DNA of 64,000 bases from an uncultured Granulosicoccaceae bacterium. GTDB taxonomy: Bacteria > Pseudomonadota > Gammaproteobacteria > Granulosicoccales > Granulosicoccaceae. The stretch spans positions 54,824 through 118,823 of the forward strand of contig CALGNZ010000040.1 of NCBI GenBank assembly GCA_937957915.1, in the 5' to 3' direction. Below the pieces are notes generated by a model that saw only the letters and a program-made list of their open reading frames with translations, was not told the origin of the DNA and searched no databases. The first letter of the stretch is position 1. Every line of letters begins with the position of its first letter. Of this stretch, positions 1 to 9,466 are shown piece after piece. The position numbers and the translations under genes were made by a program.

Positions 1-291
1 ATCGCGCTGATCGTGGTTGCTATCGTTCTGATGGGGCCGTACAACAAAGGCGAGTCGCGCACACTGATTATCTCGTGGAACTTTATTGTCGCGATCTGGT
101 ATATCGCAATATCATTCTATCGAGACCAGAGCCAGGTAAGCGATATCGCCGAAGCCGTGCCAGCCACTTGCGCTTATCTTATCGGCACCTGGGCAGGCGC
201 GAAGCTTTTTGATGGCAGCAACGAGTCAGGATATAGAAACGCAGCAATCGTCACCCTGCTCGCGCTGGCTGTCATTAGTATCGTGTTGTAG
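1..291 (+). CDS. TauE/SafE-family membrane permease, C-terminal fragment
   Basis: The reading frame is open from the first base and ends with TAG at 289-291, so only the last ~96 residues of a larger gene are present. The fragment is hydrophobic. It contains a GTWAGAKLF segment followed by a final membrane helix (LLALAVISIVL), which resembles the C-terminus of the TauE/SafE (sulfite exporter-like) anion permease family, where G-x-W/R-x-G-x-x-L is common before the last helix. Substrate cannot be told. The match rests on a short segment, so the family is likely but not certain. Confidence 0.6.
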   Translation: MALIVVAIVLMGPYNKGESRTLIISWNFIVAIWYIAISFYRDQSQVSDIAEAVPATCAYLIGTWAGAKLFDGSNESGYRNAAIVTLLALAVISIVL

Positions 292-349
292 GCAGGTTCT
301 CCCGTGGCCCTTGAGTTCAGGAGTTCAGGAGTTCGGAAAGCCGTTTAGC

Positions 350-1000
350 TTACAGATAGACCGGCTTGGTTACAGCGCGCCACGGCGGGTGTTTGGCCAT
401 AGCCTCAGCGAACAGCGGAGCCTCGAGCCAATCGCTCAGCCACCCAGCCAGCGCCGGTGTGACATTCGCCGTGAACCAGGCGCGATCGACCGAGCAGAAT
501 TGCCTGACAAATGGCATGATCGCGATATCGGCCAACTGTGCACGAGGCCCGAACAAATACCCTGAATCGGCAAGACGTGCCTCCAGTATCGAGACAAACT
601 GCATCGCGTGCTCGCGATAAAACTCAGCACCATTCTGCGGGTACCGAACATGGTATTTGTATCGATCCAGCCAGTGTTTAAATTCAGTGTCATTTTGCGC
701 AATCAACGCGAGCTGTTGTCGCGGCTGACAGTCGGCAGACAATAAACCCGCCGGATCATTACTCTGCGCTAAAGCCCACTGCATAATCTCGAGGCTTTGA
801 TCGAGCACGGTGCCATCCTCCAGACACATCACCGGTACGGTCGCCTTAGCGGAGGCTTCTGTCATCCACACCGGTTTATGGCGCAGCAATACCTCCCGCA
901 GCTCCACTTTTTGATCGCACATCAACAAACTGATGCGCGCCCTGATCGCGTAAGGGCATCGTCGAAAGCTGTAGAGCACAGGGTAATTACTTTGATACAC
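350..1000 (-). CDS. Glutathione S-transferase family protein
   Basis: 216 residues, the usual GST length. An N-terminal thioredoxin-fold domain carries a CPYA motif at residues 15-18 (SFRRCPYAIRARISL), as in Cys-type (omega/beta-like) GSTs, and the cis-proline segment TVPVM plus a DQSLEIMQW stretch that contacts glutathione. The C-terminal half is the all-helical GST domain (LADIAIMPFVRQF is the typical N-capping/hydrophobic staple region). It probably catalyses glutathione-dependent thiol transfer or dehalogenation in the cytosol; the substrate is unknown. It stands alone, convergent with the preceding permease. Confidence 0.85.
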   Translation of the reverse strand: MYQSNYPVLYSFRRCPYAIRARISLLMCDQKVELREVLLRHKPVWMTEASAKATVPVMCLEDGTVLDQSLEIMQWALAQSNDPAGLLSADCQPRQQLALIAQNDTEFKHWLDRYKYHVRYPQNGAEFYREHAMQFVSILEARLADSGYLFGPRAQLADIAIMPFVRQFCSVDRAWFTANVTPALAGWLSDWLEAPLFAEAMAKHPPWRAVTKPVYL

Positions 1001-1342
1001 AGGTCAGTTCTGGTGGTTAGGGAATAGCAATCAAGTAGAGCGGTTGTTGTAAAGTCTTTGTTTGTGCTCTCGCATCTGGCGAGTATATTGTACTATCGCT
1101 AACAGTGCGCCCGGACAATCATCATGCCTCGAATACCATAACAAAGTACGAACGCACACCCGTATCTCGCTACAGCATAAAGTACAATTCATATCCAACA
1201 CCAGTCATCTGCAGCTTTCAGGTGTGTGAAGAACTGGCAAAAGACCGAAGCCACCAACGCGGAACAGCCCGTCCCATCATACACGGCGTTCTCCCTGTTA
1301 TCTCACAGCAAGGCACGCACTGCCCATGGTACAACCCTCCGT

Positions 1343-2239
1343 ATGACCACAACGCGCAGTCAATCTGACAACCTGGCGGCAGGCATTGGCTGGATGCTCG
1401 CCACCATGTGCCTGTTCACCAGTATGGATACCGTCGCCAAGTATCTGACTCTGAGTTTCGACATAGAGCAGGTCGTGTGGGCACGCTTTACGTTTCATAT
1501 GCTATTTCTGGTTATCTGGCTGCGTCACCGCTTGTTCAATCTATTCATCACGCCAAACTGGAAACTGCAACTGGCGCGCTCCGCCTGCCTGCTCTTAACA
1601 ACCACACTGTTTTTTAACGGCTTACGCACAACCCCCATTGCAACGGCTTCAACCATTATGTTTTTATCGCCAGTGCTGGTCACCGTGCTGGCTATTCCAC
1701 TGCTGGGTGAACAAGTGGGTATTCGACGATGGCTCGGGATCACTATCGGGTTTCTGGGTGCCATGGTTATTGTCCGACCAGGTGCCAATGGTGGCGGCGT
1801 AGAGATTGGTCATCTGTATCTTATGGGCGCCGCCTTTAGTAACGCGTTCTATCAAATTGCCACTCGGCAGGTGCGTGCTACAGACGATTCCATGACTTCC
1901 CTGTTATATTCCGGCCTGGTCGGCGCGATACTGATGAGCATCATTGTGCCCACACAATGGACGCATCCCGATGCCTGGGGCTGGGGCCTTTTTATCGTCA
2001 TGGGGCTGCTCGGCGCAGTTAGTCATTTTTGCCTGATCAGGGCATTTAACTCTGCTGAAGCTTCAGCCATCGTGCCTTTCAGCTATTCGTCACTGCTTTG
2101 GGCAACGCTGTTCGGATTCCTGATCTTCGATACGCTGCCAGACCACTGGACACTGATAGGCGCGGCACTTATTGTTTCAAGCGGGTTGTATATATTTCAT
2201 CGCGAGCAACTCAGGGCCCCGTCAAACGTAAACGATTGA
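1343..2239 (+). CDS. EamA/DMT-family transporter
   Basis: An integral membrane protein of about 298 residues from the chosen ATG, with roughly ten hydrophobic helices arranged as two EamA repeats. The repeats are visible around AATLCLF-like first helices and the paired 'PLLGEQVGIRRWLGITIGFLGAMVIV' and 'GALIV' type helices. Drug/metabolite transporters of this type export amino acids or metabolites. A GTG at 1226 in the same frame would add 39 polar residues that do not fit the family's N-terminus, so the internal ATG is preferred. Neither start has a strong ribosome binding site. Substrate is unknown. Confidence 0.82.
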   Translation: MTTTRSQSDNLAAGIGWMLATMCLFTSMDTVAKYLTLSFDIEQVVWARFTFHMLFLVIWLRHRLFNLFITPNWKLQLARSACLLLTTTLFFNGLRTTPIATASTIMFLSPVLVTVLAIPLLGEQVGIRRWLGITIGFLGAMVIVRPGANGGGVEIGHLYLMGAAFSNAFYQIATRQVRATDDSMTSLLYSGLVGAILMSIIVPTQWTHPDAWGWGLFIVMGLLGAVSHFCLIRAFNSAEASAIVPFSYSSLLWATLFGFLIFDTLPDHWTLIGAALIVSSGLYIFHREQLRAPSNVND

Positions 2240-2256
2240 CACCGAACTGGCGGGGT

Positions 2257-3354
2257 CTACACCAGATTTTTTATCACTGCCTCTGCCGCCACTTCACCGG
2301 CTTGCAACGCACCGTCGATCAAACCCGGACTTTCAGTGGCAACCTCGGCACCGGCAAAGTGCAGACGTCCATCCATCAGCGGTTGTCGCAAGCTGTCTGG
2401 CCTTACTTCCGGATGTTGTGCTGCGCCAGTGCGATCAGATGCCGAGCATACCGTATCAACGAGCGCCCAGTCCTCGATCCACAATCCGATCGGGGTGGCT
2501 GCCTGCTCGCCAAAACAACGCTGTAGTTGCTCAATGACCAATGACGGTAATGCATCTCGGTGCTGCTGTCGCTGCTCGAGCGTCAGGCCCATAAAACCGA
2601 ATAAAGCCGCTGGTGACCCATCGCTGCCACAGTGATCATGGACCTCAACCAACGGCCCAACTCTGCTGGCGACCCGACCGGACAGGCCCTGTTCACGCCA
2701 AAAAGCCTCTGCATAGTGCGCTACCACCTTGACTTGAGCTGCCATCCAGGTGGGTGTATCCGCCATATGCCTTTGCAGGTCCTGAGGTAACTCCGGCTCA
2801 AAACGCAGGCTTTCAAGAGCGACACGCATTGGCACAGCCAGCACGACCTGACGAGCCTGTATCAGGCTGGTGTTGTCGCCTGCATTGGCAGACGCTTCAC
2901 CGGCACTGTGCAGATGAACCTCTATGCTGTCAGACTGGCTGACCAGCTTTTGCACTGGCATGCCACACCGGATGACGTTATCTGTCAGTCTTTCTGACAA
3001 CGCTCGTACAATAGACTGTGGTCCACCCGCTAGTCGTGCAATTCCATGCTGGCCCGGCAACGGATGTCTGCTGAGCTGGCCCGGGAAATCCAGTAGCCCT
3101 GCTCCTTCCTCATATTGTGCATAAGTTTCAACGTCCAGAGCTGTCAGCCAGCGTGCGACCACCGGCTGCCAGGGTGGCCAAACCCAACTCGGCCCCAAGT
3201 CGCCAACGTAGTTGCCATTGTGCAGCGCTGACCTCACCCGACCGCCAATGACATCCTCGGCCTCTACAACACAGACCTGCAGCCCCGCAGCCTGACTCTG
3301 CACAGCCGCCGTCAGGCCAGAGATCCCGGCTCCAACAATTAACACATCAATCAA
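2257..3354 (-). CDS. Flavin-containing amine oxidase (NAD(P)/FAD-dependent oxidoreductase)
   Basis: 365 residues. The N-terminus is a dinucleotide-binding fold (VLIVGAGISGLTAA) followed by the FAD-binding E and GGR motif (VVEAEDVIGGRVRS). The C-terminus has the second FAD contact, LHFAGAEVATESPGLIDGAL, typical of monoamine oxidase-like proteins where this region caps the flavin. It is somewhat shorter than eukaryotic MAOs but normal for bacterial members. It likely oxidises a primary or secondary amine, releasing an aldehyde, ammonia and H2O2. Its stop lies 17 bases from the convergent EamA gene stop. Confidence 0.85.
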   Translation of the reverse strand: MIDVLIVGAGISGLTAAVQSQAAGLQVCVVEAEDVIGGRVRSALHNGNYVGDLGPSWVWPPWQPVVARWLTALDVETYAQYEEGAGLLDFPGQLSRHPLPGQHGIARLAGGPQSIVRALSERLTDNVIRCGMPVQKLVSQSDSIEVHLHSAGEASANAGDNTSLIQARQVVLAVPMRVALESLRFEPELPQDLQRHMADTPTWMAAQVKVVAHYAEAFWREQGLSGRVASRVGPLVEVHDHCGSDGSPAALFGFMGLTLEQRQQHRDALPSLVIEQLQRCFGEQAATPIGLWIEDWALVDTVCSASDRTGAAQHPEVRPDSLRQPLMDGRLHFAGAEVATESPGLIDGALQAGEVAAEAVIKNLV

Positions 3355-3652
3355 ATCATTAAGCTCCTATATGGATACTACCGATCAGACTCACCAACTG
3401 TGAAGCCGTAAGCGATGCGATGCGTTACGAGCAGCACTCTGCAACAGCTGATTGTACCTTGTTGCAGCGTGTACAGTAATGTGGCCGTCAACCCTCTCTC
3501 ATTAAGACACGGGGCATGAGACTTGAAGGTTAACCACTGCAATCGTCTTTTAATCAACCTTTCTGGCCACACTATTGAGCAGTAACAGGAATCGGTACGA
3601 CAGCGCCTTTGTTGTACAGGGCCCGGCCACTTAGTCTAAACGGAACACACTT

Positions 3653-6010
3653 GTGAAAATCTTTAAACGCTTATTCCTCGGGCTGACGATACTGGCAATC
3701 TTGCTGATTGGTGGCGTTTTTTTGGCAGTCAATCTGATTGACCCCAATGACTACAAAGACAAAATACAGTCACTGGCAATGGAAAAGACTGGCCGATCGC
3801 TAGCCATAGACGGCGATATAGGCCTGAGTTATTTCCCCTGGGCGGGCTTTTCTCTCGGCTCAATATCAATGGCCAATGCAGACGGATTTGGCGACTCTCC
3901 TTTTGTGCAAATCGACAGTGCCCACATTAAGGTAAAACTGTTACCGCTGTTAAAGAAATCAGTCACCGTAGATACGATTGAACTCGCCGGCTTGAATCTC
4001 GACCTACAGCGCGCCGCCGACGGCACAACGAACTGGGATGACCTTGTCACTGCGGGCAACACGACAGCGGACTCTAACAACACAGAAAACAGCACGGACA
4101 ACAGCGCGGACAACAGCGCGGGCACAGAGCCAACCAATACCAGCGACAATGCCAGCGACAATGCACTGCCGGAACTCACCATTGGATCGATTGTGATCAA
4201 GGATGCGCAGATAAACTGGAACGACAAGCTAAATAACACCGATGCTCAGCTAAGCGCTTTCAATTTGACCAGCGATACCGTCGAACTGGCCAGGCCCTTT
4301 GCGTTAGAGACAGACTTTACCGTTAATAGTAATAGTATCGGGGTACAGGCACAGGTTACCGGCGCAGGTAAGATCACTATCGACCTGGACAATCAGCAGT
4401 ACCAGGTGCAACAACTCAAACTGGCGACCACCGCAACCGGTGAAGCGATTCCGATACAGGATTTTTCAATTGACCTGCAGGGCGATGTGGCAGCAGACAT
4501 GCTGGCGCAGACTGCGTCGATCAATTCACTGGTCGTGGACAGCACCGGAGTAATCCTTTCAGGAGACGTAAAGCTAACCGACCTTGCTGATAACCCGACT
4601 ATTGGCGCTGCTCTGAAAAGCAATACATTCAACCCGCTGGAGCTTGCAACAAAACTCAATATTGAGTTACCCGCTACACATGATCCACAAGTGTTAAAAG
4701 CTGCCTCTGTCGCTATGAATCTGTCTGGCTCGGCCAGTGCTGCAACCCTTAAAGAGTTGTCGATCAAACTCGACGACACCACTATAAGTGGCAGCGCTAC
4801 CCTGCCCGACCTTAGCCGCGCTGTGCCGCCAGTAACCTTTGAACTCACCCTCGATGCAATAGATGTGGATCGTTACCTTGCTTCTCCAAACAATGGCACC
4901 ACCGCGACTGCAACACCTTCTGAAACACCTTCTGAAACAACCGGGGTTACGAAAGACACAAGCGCCACTGGCGATACGCCGATAGACCTGCCAGTGGATC
5001 TGTTAAGACAACTTGAGCTGGACGGAATATTCAAAGTAGGCAGCTTCAAGGTATCCAACCTGACTACACAGAACATACAAATACCGGTTGTCGCCAAAAA
5101 CGGAAAAATCAGCGTAAACGATATCAAGGCCTCTCTCTACGAAGGGCAACTGGCATCGAGCGTGGCGATTGATGTTACTGGTGCGAATCCAGGCTATCAG
5201 TTCTCAACCAGCGTGGACAAGGTTCAGGCCGAGCCGTTACTACAGGACTTACTGCAAGACACTGCGCCAATTAGTGGTGAGGCTATCATCAGCTCCAGCA
5301 TGTCGACTACTGGCAACACAGTAAATCAGTTAATCGCGAATCTAAACGGTCAATATATCTCCGACTTTACAGACGGCGCTATCAACGGTATCAATATCGG
5401 CTACCAGCTTCGACGTGCAAAGTCGTTTTTCAGCAATGCCGCAGCGACCGCGGCAGAGCCGGTAAGCAGAACTGATTTCTCGGCATTACATGTAAGCGCG
5501 ACCGTTGAAAACGGCGTCATACAATCAGACGATCTGGATATACGTGCTCCTGCTTTGAGAATAACCGGCGCGGGCTCAGTCGACCTGCCACAGGAGTTCA
5601 TAGACTATACACTCACCCCAAAGGTGGTCGGCTCCGTTCAGGGCCAGGGAGGAAAGGATCTTGACGATTTAAAAGGCGTTGCCGCCAGCATTCCTGTGCG
5701 CGGTACCTTTGATGAACTGAGCAGGGATTTTAGCGGCACAATCTTCGCCGCCATGAAAAGCGACTTTTCTAACCGTGCCGAGGACGCAGCAAAGGCACTG
5801 GCGAAAAAAGAACGAGACAAATTAAAAGCCGAAGCAAAAGCGAAAACCGATGCAGCAAAACGCAAGGCTGAAGAAAAGTTGCGAGAGGAACAAACCCGTC
5901 TTGAGCAGAAGGCCCAGGAAAAGATTGACGCGCAAAAAGAAAAAGCTCAACAGGCCGCCGACGAACTCAAAAGCCAGGCCAAAGACAAGTTGAAAAACCT
6001 GTTTAAATGA
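3653..6010 (+). CDS. AsmA-family envelope protein
   Basis: 785 residues starting at GTG (ttGTGAAAATC). An N-terminal membrane anchor (residues about 7-27) is followed by the AsmA opening IDPNDYKDKIQ and the GDIGLSYFPWAGFSLG motif, typical of AsmA proteins that span the periplasm and take part in lipid transport to the outer membrane. Two low-complexity N/S/T/D-rich linkers (about 135-175 and 415-435) interrupt the beta-rich body. The AsmA C-terminal DFSALHVSATVENGVI segment is present. The last ~85 residues form a highly charged K/A/E/Q coiled coil, which is an extension. The 298 bp upstream holds nothing recognised. Confidence 0.88.
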   Translation: MKIFKRLFLGLTILAILLIGGVFLAVNLIDPNDYKDKIQSLAMEKTGRSLAIDGDIGLSYFPWAGFSLGSISMANADGFGDSPFVQIDSAHIKVKLLPLLKKSVTVDTIELAGLNLDLQRAADGTTNWDDLVTAGNTTADSNNTENSTDNSADNSAGTEPTNTSDNASDNALPELTIGSIVIKDAQINWNDKLNNTDAQLSAFNLTSDTVELARPFALETDFTVNSNSIGVQAQVTGAGKITIDLDNQQYQVQQLKLATTATGEAIPIQDFSIDLQGDVAADMLAQTASINSLVVDSTGVILSGDVKLTDLADNPTIGAALKSNTFNPLELATKLNIELPATHDPQVLKAASVAMNLSGSASAATLKELSIKLDDTTISGSATLPDLSRAVPPVTFELTLDAIDVDRYLASPNNGTTATATPSETPSETTGVTKDTSATGDTPIDLPVDLLRQLELDGIFKVGSFKVSNLTTQNIQIPVVAKNGKISVNDIKASLYEGQLASSVAIDVTGANPGYQFSTSVDKVQAEPLLQDLLQDTAPISGEAIISSSMSTTGNTVNQLIANLNGQYISDFTDGAINGINIGYQLRRAKSFFSNAAATAAEPVSRTDFSALHVSATVENGVIQSDDLDIRAPALRITGAGSVDLPQEFIDYTLTPKVVGSVQGQGGKDLDDLKGVAASIPVRGTFDELSRDFSGTIFAAMKSDFSNRAEDAAKALAKKERDKLKAEAKAKTDAAKRKAEEKLREEQTRLEQKAQEKIDAQKEKAQQAADELKSQAKDKLKNLFK

Positions 6011-6035
6011 GTAACTAAACGCCTGAATCCGGCGG

Positions 6036-6054
6036 TGGTTGTGATTCACAACCC
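6036..6054. terminator. Candidate bidirectional hairpin between convergent genes
   Basis: An inverted repeat GGTTGTG/CACAACC (6037-6043 and 6047-6053) with a three-base loop lies just after the AsmA stop and before the end of the convergent NYN gene. No T-run follows on either strand, so intrinsic termination is uncertain. Confidence 0.35.
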
Positions 6055-6178
6055 CGCTCTTGACGATTAGTGCTACTGCTGCGACTAACAGATGATTCAA
6101 AAGCCGGCAGCTTCACCAGCAAACCTGGCCTGGCTATACAGCAGTTACATCTTACGCGGGGAAACAAGCAGGTCCGCT

Positions 6179-6664
6179 TCAGGCATGCAAATTCAACAGT
6201 AACTCACCATCTATTGCTGTGAAGCTCGAAGCCGCATCAATTAATGAGCGCGCGGTCAGAGCCTCGACACCGTAAACATCGAAATCCACCCCGAATTGCG
6301 CGCGCACAGTGGTGGCCAGCAAATCAAAATCCCCGTCACCGGACAGTAGAATTATTTTGTCAACACTTGTGGCATTCTGCACGGCGTCAAGTGTAATTCC
6401 TACGTCCCAATCTCCTTTGGCAGAGCCATCAGTTCGTTGAATGTACGGCTTTAACCTTACTTCAAAGCCGATCTCGCGGAGGATATTCTGAAACTGTCTT
6501 TGCTTGCTGTCGCCTCGGTCGATCGCGTAGGCAACAGCCTTTTTAATTGTGTTCTCGCCACTTACTCTGCGCCAAAACGCTCGATAGTCAAAATGGCATT
6601 TATGCGCACTCATTGTGGTGTAGTAGACATTCTGTACATCGACCAGTATTGCGACATCAGCCAT
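6179..6664 (-). CDS. NYN (PIN-like) domain protein, LabA/DUF88 type
   Basis: About 161 residues. VAILVDVQNVYY near the N-terminus supplies the first metal-binding aspartate, and KIILLSGDGDFDLL supplies the second acidic cluster. Together with GDWDVGITLDAV this is the standard NYN/PIN-like nuclease signature. Family members are predicted metal-dependent RNases. The ATG at 6664 is chosen because AGGTG lies upstream at the right distance; a GTG four codons earlier is possible. It is transcribed away from the ECF operon. Confidence 0.85.
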   Translation of the reverse strand: MADVAILVDVQNVYYTTMSAHKCHFDYRAFWRRVSGENTIKKAVAYAIDRGDSKQRQFQNILREIGFEVRLKPYIQRTDGSAKGDWDVGITLDAVQNATSVDKIILLSGDGDFDLLATTVRAQFGVDFDVYGVEALTARSLIDAASSFTAIDGELLLNLHA

Positions 6665-6752
6665 ATTTATGTTCACCTGTGCCCGGGAAGTCGCACACTA
6701 AATAATGTAGGCAAACACTGTAACGTTTTTCATCGATCTGTGTATATCAGGT

Positions 6753-7325
6753 ATGAGTAGCGAAAATTCCAACCAGGACTTGCTTGACCATCGTGACCTG
6801 ATCAGTGACGACCCACAGGCGTTCGCAACTCTTATCAAACGATATCAACAGCCTGTATTCTCGTTTTTGGGCAGAATGGGGTTTTCCCAGGTGAGCGCAG
6901 AGGATCTTGCTCAGGACAGTTTTCTCAGAGTCTGGAAAAACAGGCACCGCTATGATTCAACCAAAGGTCGGGTTTTCACCTGGATTTTCACAATCACCCG
7001 CAACCTGGCCATTAACGAGTTACGCAAAGCCAGTAAAACCCATTCACAGCTGCCAGAACCATCCCTGGTCGCTGATACAGACCCGAATTCAGACCCACAA
7101 CTTCAGTTGGAATCCGAACAGGCACGTGCCAGATTGCAACGTGCAATCAATTCACTGGCATACACCGACAGAGTCACCATTGCGCTGACACTGGCGGATT
7201 CGCTGAGCGCCGAAGAGTGCGCCCGGCTCGAAGACTGTTCAGCCGCCAGCTTCAGAACACGCACCAGCAGAGCCAAAGCCAGGTTAATTAACGCCTACAA
7301 CGATCTGGAATCGAGCAATGAATAA
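6753..7325 (+). CDS. ECF-type RNA polymerase sigma factor
   Basis: 190 residues. Region 2 is clear: FATLIKRYQQPVFSFLGRMGFSQVSAEDLAQDSFLRVWKN, with the AEDLAQ motif and the FTWIFTITRNLAINELRK -10 recognition helix. Region 4 follows at the C-terminus (YTDRVTIALTLADSLSAEECARL, FRTRTSRAKARL). It directs RNA polymerase to a small regulon. Its stop overlaps the start of the next gene by eight bases, which suggests co-translation with a regulator. The signal that releases it is not known. Confidence 0.9.
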   Translation: MSSENSNQDLLDHRDLISDDPQAFATLIKRYQQPVFSFLGRMGFSQVSAEDLAQDSFLRVWKNRHRYDSTKGRVFTWIFTITRNLAINELRKASKTHSQLPEPSLVADTDPNSDPQLQLESEQARARLQRAINSLAYTDRVTIALTLADSLSAEECARLEDCSAASFRTRTSRAKARLINAYNDLESSNE

Positions 7326-7596
7326 AGACATGAAAAACGAGCAGAAAATCCAGTCGCTACTTGAGTCAGATCTGTTGCAGGCACCAGCAGACTTCAGCGA
7401 TCGGGTATTACGGGAAATCGAAAGGCAGACGCAGTCATCAGGCGCTGATGACTCTCGGCACGAGCCTGATGAAGATAGCGCCACACACATGATTGAATGG
7501 TGGCAATGGCTTGCAGTGGCGGGTGGAAGCCTGGTGGGCATGACCCAGGTCACTCGCTATATATTCGGATTCTGGTTATCGGCGGCCGTGGGCTAA
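7318..7596 (+). CDS. Small membrane protein, probable anti-sigma factor
   Basis: 92 residues. The first ~60 residues are polar and charged (a cytoplasmic SLLESDLLQAPADFSDRVLREIERQ segment as seen in short anti-sigma N-terminal domains). One or two C-terminal hydrophobic segments follow (WWQWLAVAGGSLVGM, YIFGFWLSAAVG). It overlaps the ECF sigma gene by eight bases. The overlap and topology suggest it holds the sigma factor at the membrane. No zinc-binding HxxxCxxC motif is present, so this is a non-ZAS type if the role is right. The role is inference from context. Confidence 0.6.
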   Translation: MNKDMKNEQKIQSLLESDLLQAPADFSDRVLREIERQTQSSGADDSRHEPDEDSATHMIEWWQWLAVAGGSLVGMTQVTRYIFGFWLSAAVG

Positions 7597-7618
7597 GCCG
7601 GCACTCACAGGAGGTATT

Positions 7619-8572
7619 ATGAAAAATACAACGTCAGTTCCCAATGACAACCAGCCACCCAGACAGCGTGTGCGCCGTTCACCATTGATTGCCGCACTGA
7701 TGTCTGCGTCGCTGCCAGGCTTCGGTCAGCTCTACAATGGCCAGCTTAACAAGGCCGCGTGGATCTTTGTTATATTCGCGTCGCTTACCATACCTGTTTC
7801 AGCCGCTATAGCGCTGTGGTTGCCCGCCCCGCTTACCGTACCGCTGCAGCTGCTGGGCGGCATTCTGGCCATTAGCGTATGGCTCTACGCAATTATCAAC
7901 GCATGGATCACAGCTCGACACCGCGACAACTACACACTGCGCCCATGGCAAACCAGCGGGCTCTACGCCGTGGTTTTTATTATCTGCAACCTGATTACGA
8001 TGCCGCTGCTGACCATAAGCGTCCGCACACACCTGGTTCAACCGTTTACCACGCCATCCAATAGTATGTCCCCAACCGTGTTGGCCGGAGACTACCTGTT
8101 TGCAAATATGTCTTACAACTGCCCCTATTGTTTAGCAAAGGTAAACCGTGGCGATATCGCGATTCTGATAAACCCGAATAAAAGAAACTTTTTCTACATA
8201 AAGCGCGTCATTGGATTGCCCGGCGACTCAATCGAGATCAGCAACAATCAGCTACTGATCAATGGCGAGTCAGCACAATACGATACTAGCGACCAGCAGC
8301 ATGAAAATTTTGACCGGGTTAAAGAACAATCAGGCAATCGGCAGTGGGAAGTCCAATGGCAAACTGACAAAACGGAAGATTTTCCAGCTACCATCGTCGA
8401 GCCCGGGCACGTGTTTGTACTCGGTGATAATCGCGATGCAAGCAATGATTCAAGACTGATAGGACAAATCCCCCTTAGTGACATAAAGGGTCTTGCGAGA
8501 CAAATCTGGTTTTCGAGGTCAAAAGAGGGAATCAGATGGGATCGAATCGGGTTAGACCTTACAACTCGATAG
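7619..8572 (+). CDS. lepB: Signal peptidase I with N-terminal multi-span extension
   Basis: 317 residues with a near-perfect ribosome binding site (aggaggtatt before ATG). The peptidase S26 core is at the C-terminal half: catalytic Ser149 in PSNSMSPT, Lys195 in YIKRVIGLPGD, and the closing box VFVLGDNRDASNDSR. The first ~135 residues hold a PGFGQLYNGQLNKA motif, found in small membrane proteins of the TM2/DUF5683 type, and about four membrane helices. This is much longer than the two-helix anchor of E. coli LepB. It sits in the ECF sigma operon, 22 bases after the putative anti-sigma gene. It cleaves signal peptides at the periplasmic face. Confidence 0.88.
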   Translation: MKNTTSVPNDNQPPRQRVRRSPLIAALMSASLPGFGQLYNGQLNKAAWIFVIFASLTIPVSAAIALWLPAPLTVPLQLLGGILAISVWLYAIINAWITARHRDNYTLRPWQTSGLYAVVFIICNLITMPLLTISVRTHLVQPFTTPSNSMSPTVLAGDYLFANMSYNCPYCLAKVNRGDIAILINPNKRNFFYIKRVIGLPGDSIEISNNQLLINGESAQYDTSDQQHENFDRVKEQSGNRQWEVQWQTDKTEDFPATIVEPGHVFVLGDNRDASNDSRLIGQIPLSDIKGLARQIWFSRSKEGIRWDRIGLDLTTR

Positions 8573-9025
8573 CACTAAACAACACACAGGCTCGGCGACT
8601 GCGATGAATCGCAGTCGCTGAGGACAGAACGTCCGTAGCCGGCCAGTAAACGCCCTTTTTTAACGCCACTTGCACGCGGGTAGAAACAATTGCCAGGTTG
8701 TTGTGTAGTTATTTCAGAGCCACTATTGAAATATTAATCGTGAGGGGCAACTCATCGCAACCTCTGCAAAACACACAGTGCCTCTTGAAATCCCACTTTC
8801 TTACCACACGCTAATCTGCAACCATAGCCGGGATAAGTCAACCAAACACATAACCCCATCGTCGTACAAAGCGCCTTATGACAACGATAGTGTTCAAATA
8901 TTGATACGCAATTTCATACCTATAACAACATCTGTGGTCACTTCAAAATTCTAACGCAGATAACGGTTTAGTTCGAACCGATGTTCTTGATATTCTATGT
9001 TATCAATTAGTATAAATTGTATGCT
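8573..9025. other. Intergenic region with a strong hairpin
   Basis: No credible gene is seen in this 453-base stretch. A perfect 11-base inverted repeat (8595-8605 and 8608-8618, GCGACTGCGAT) follows the lepB stop by about 20 bases and probably ends or stabilises that operon's transcript, although no T-run follows. The rest is A/T-richer and without recognised motifs. Confidence 0.5.
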
Positions 9026-9280
9026 ATGGACACAGAAAGACACCTGATACCGGGTATTTATCAACACTACAAAGGCCAATCGTACATGGTCTTCCTGAGT
9101 GCCAGCCACACTGAAACTGGTGAGCAAATGGTTGTTTATGCCAGCACCTCCGCAGACAAAAAATTGTGGACCAGACCAGCAACCATGTTTTCTGAAAACG
9201 TATCTATTAATGGCGAGCAACGACCAAGATTTAAATTTATACGACCATTACACCACAGTGAAAAACTACAAATTTACTAA
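9026..9280 (+). CDS. DUF1653 domain protein
   Basis: 84 residues from the ATG; a TTG three codons earlier is also in frame. It shows the DUF1653 pattern: PGIYQHYKGQSYMVFLSASHTETGEQMVVY, then LWTRPATMFSENV and RPRFKFI. DUF1653 proteins are small, beta-rich and widely distributed, with no proven function. The gene stands alone between two long intergenic stretches. Confidence 0.82.
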   Translation: MDTERHLIPGIYQHYKGQSYMVFLSASHTETGEQMVVYASTSADKKLWTRPATMFSENVSINGEQRPRFKFIRPLHHSEKLQIY

Positions 9281-9466
9281 GGCACTCTTTTTGTTCTCGT
9301 GCAAATTGTACGAGTATTAATATACAACCGGGTAATAGCGAGTTAAACATTTGGTTTCAGCACCTTGACCGAATAAGGTGTACAGCACAGAGATCCGCTG
9401 TTTTATTCGTCACTACCAATCGCATCGAATGATTCGACAGACAAGTTCCAGATTGGAGAAGTAGCA

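Noticed and set aside
8941..9020. Possible tRNA T-arm (GGTTCGAAC on one strand)
   Set aside because: No acceptor, D or anticodon stems can be formed around it.
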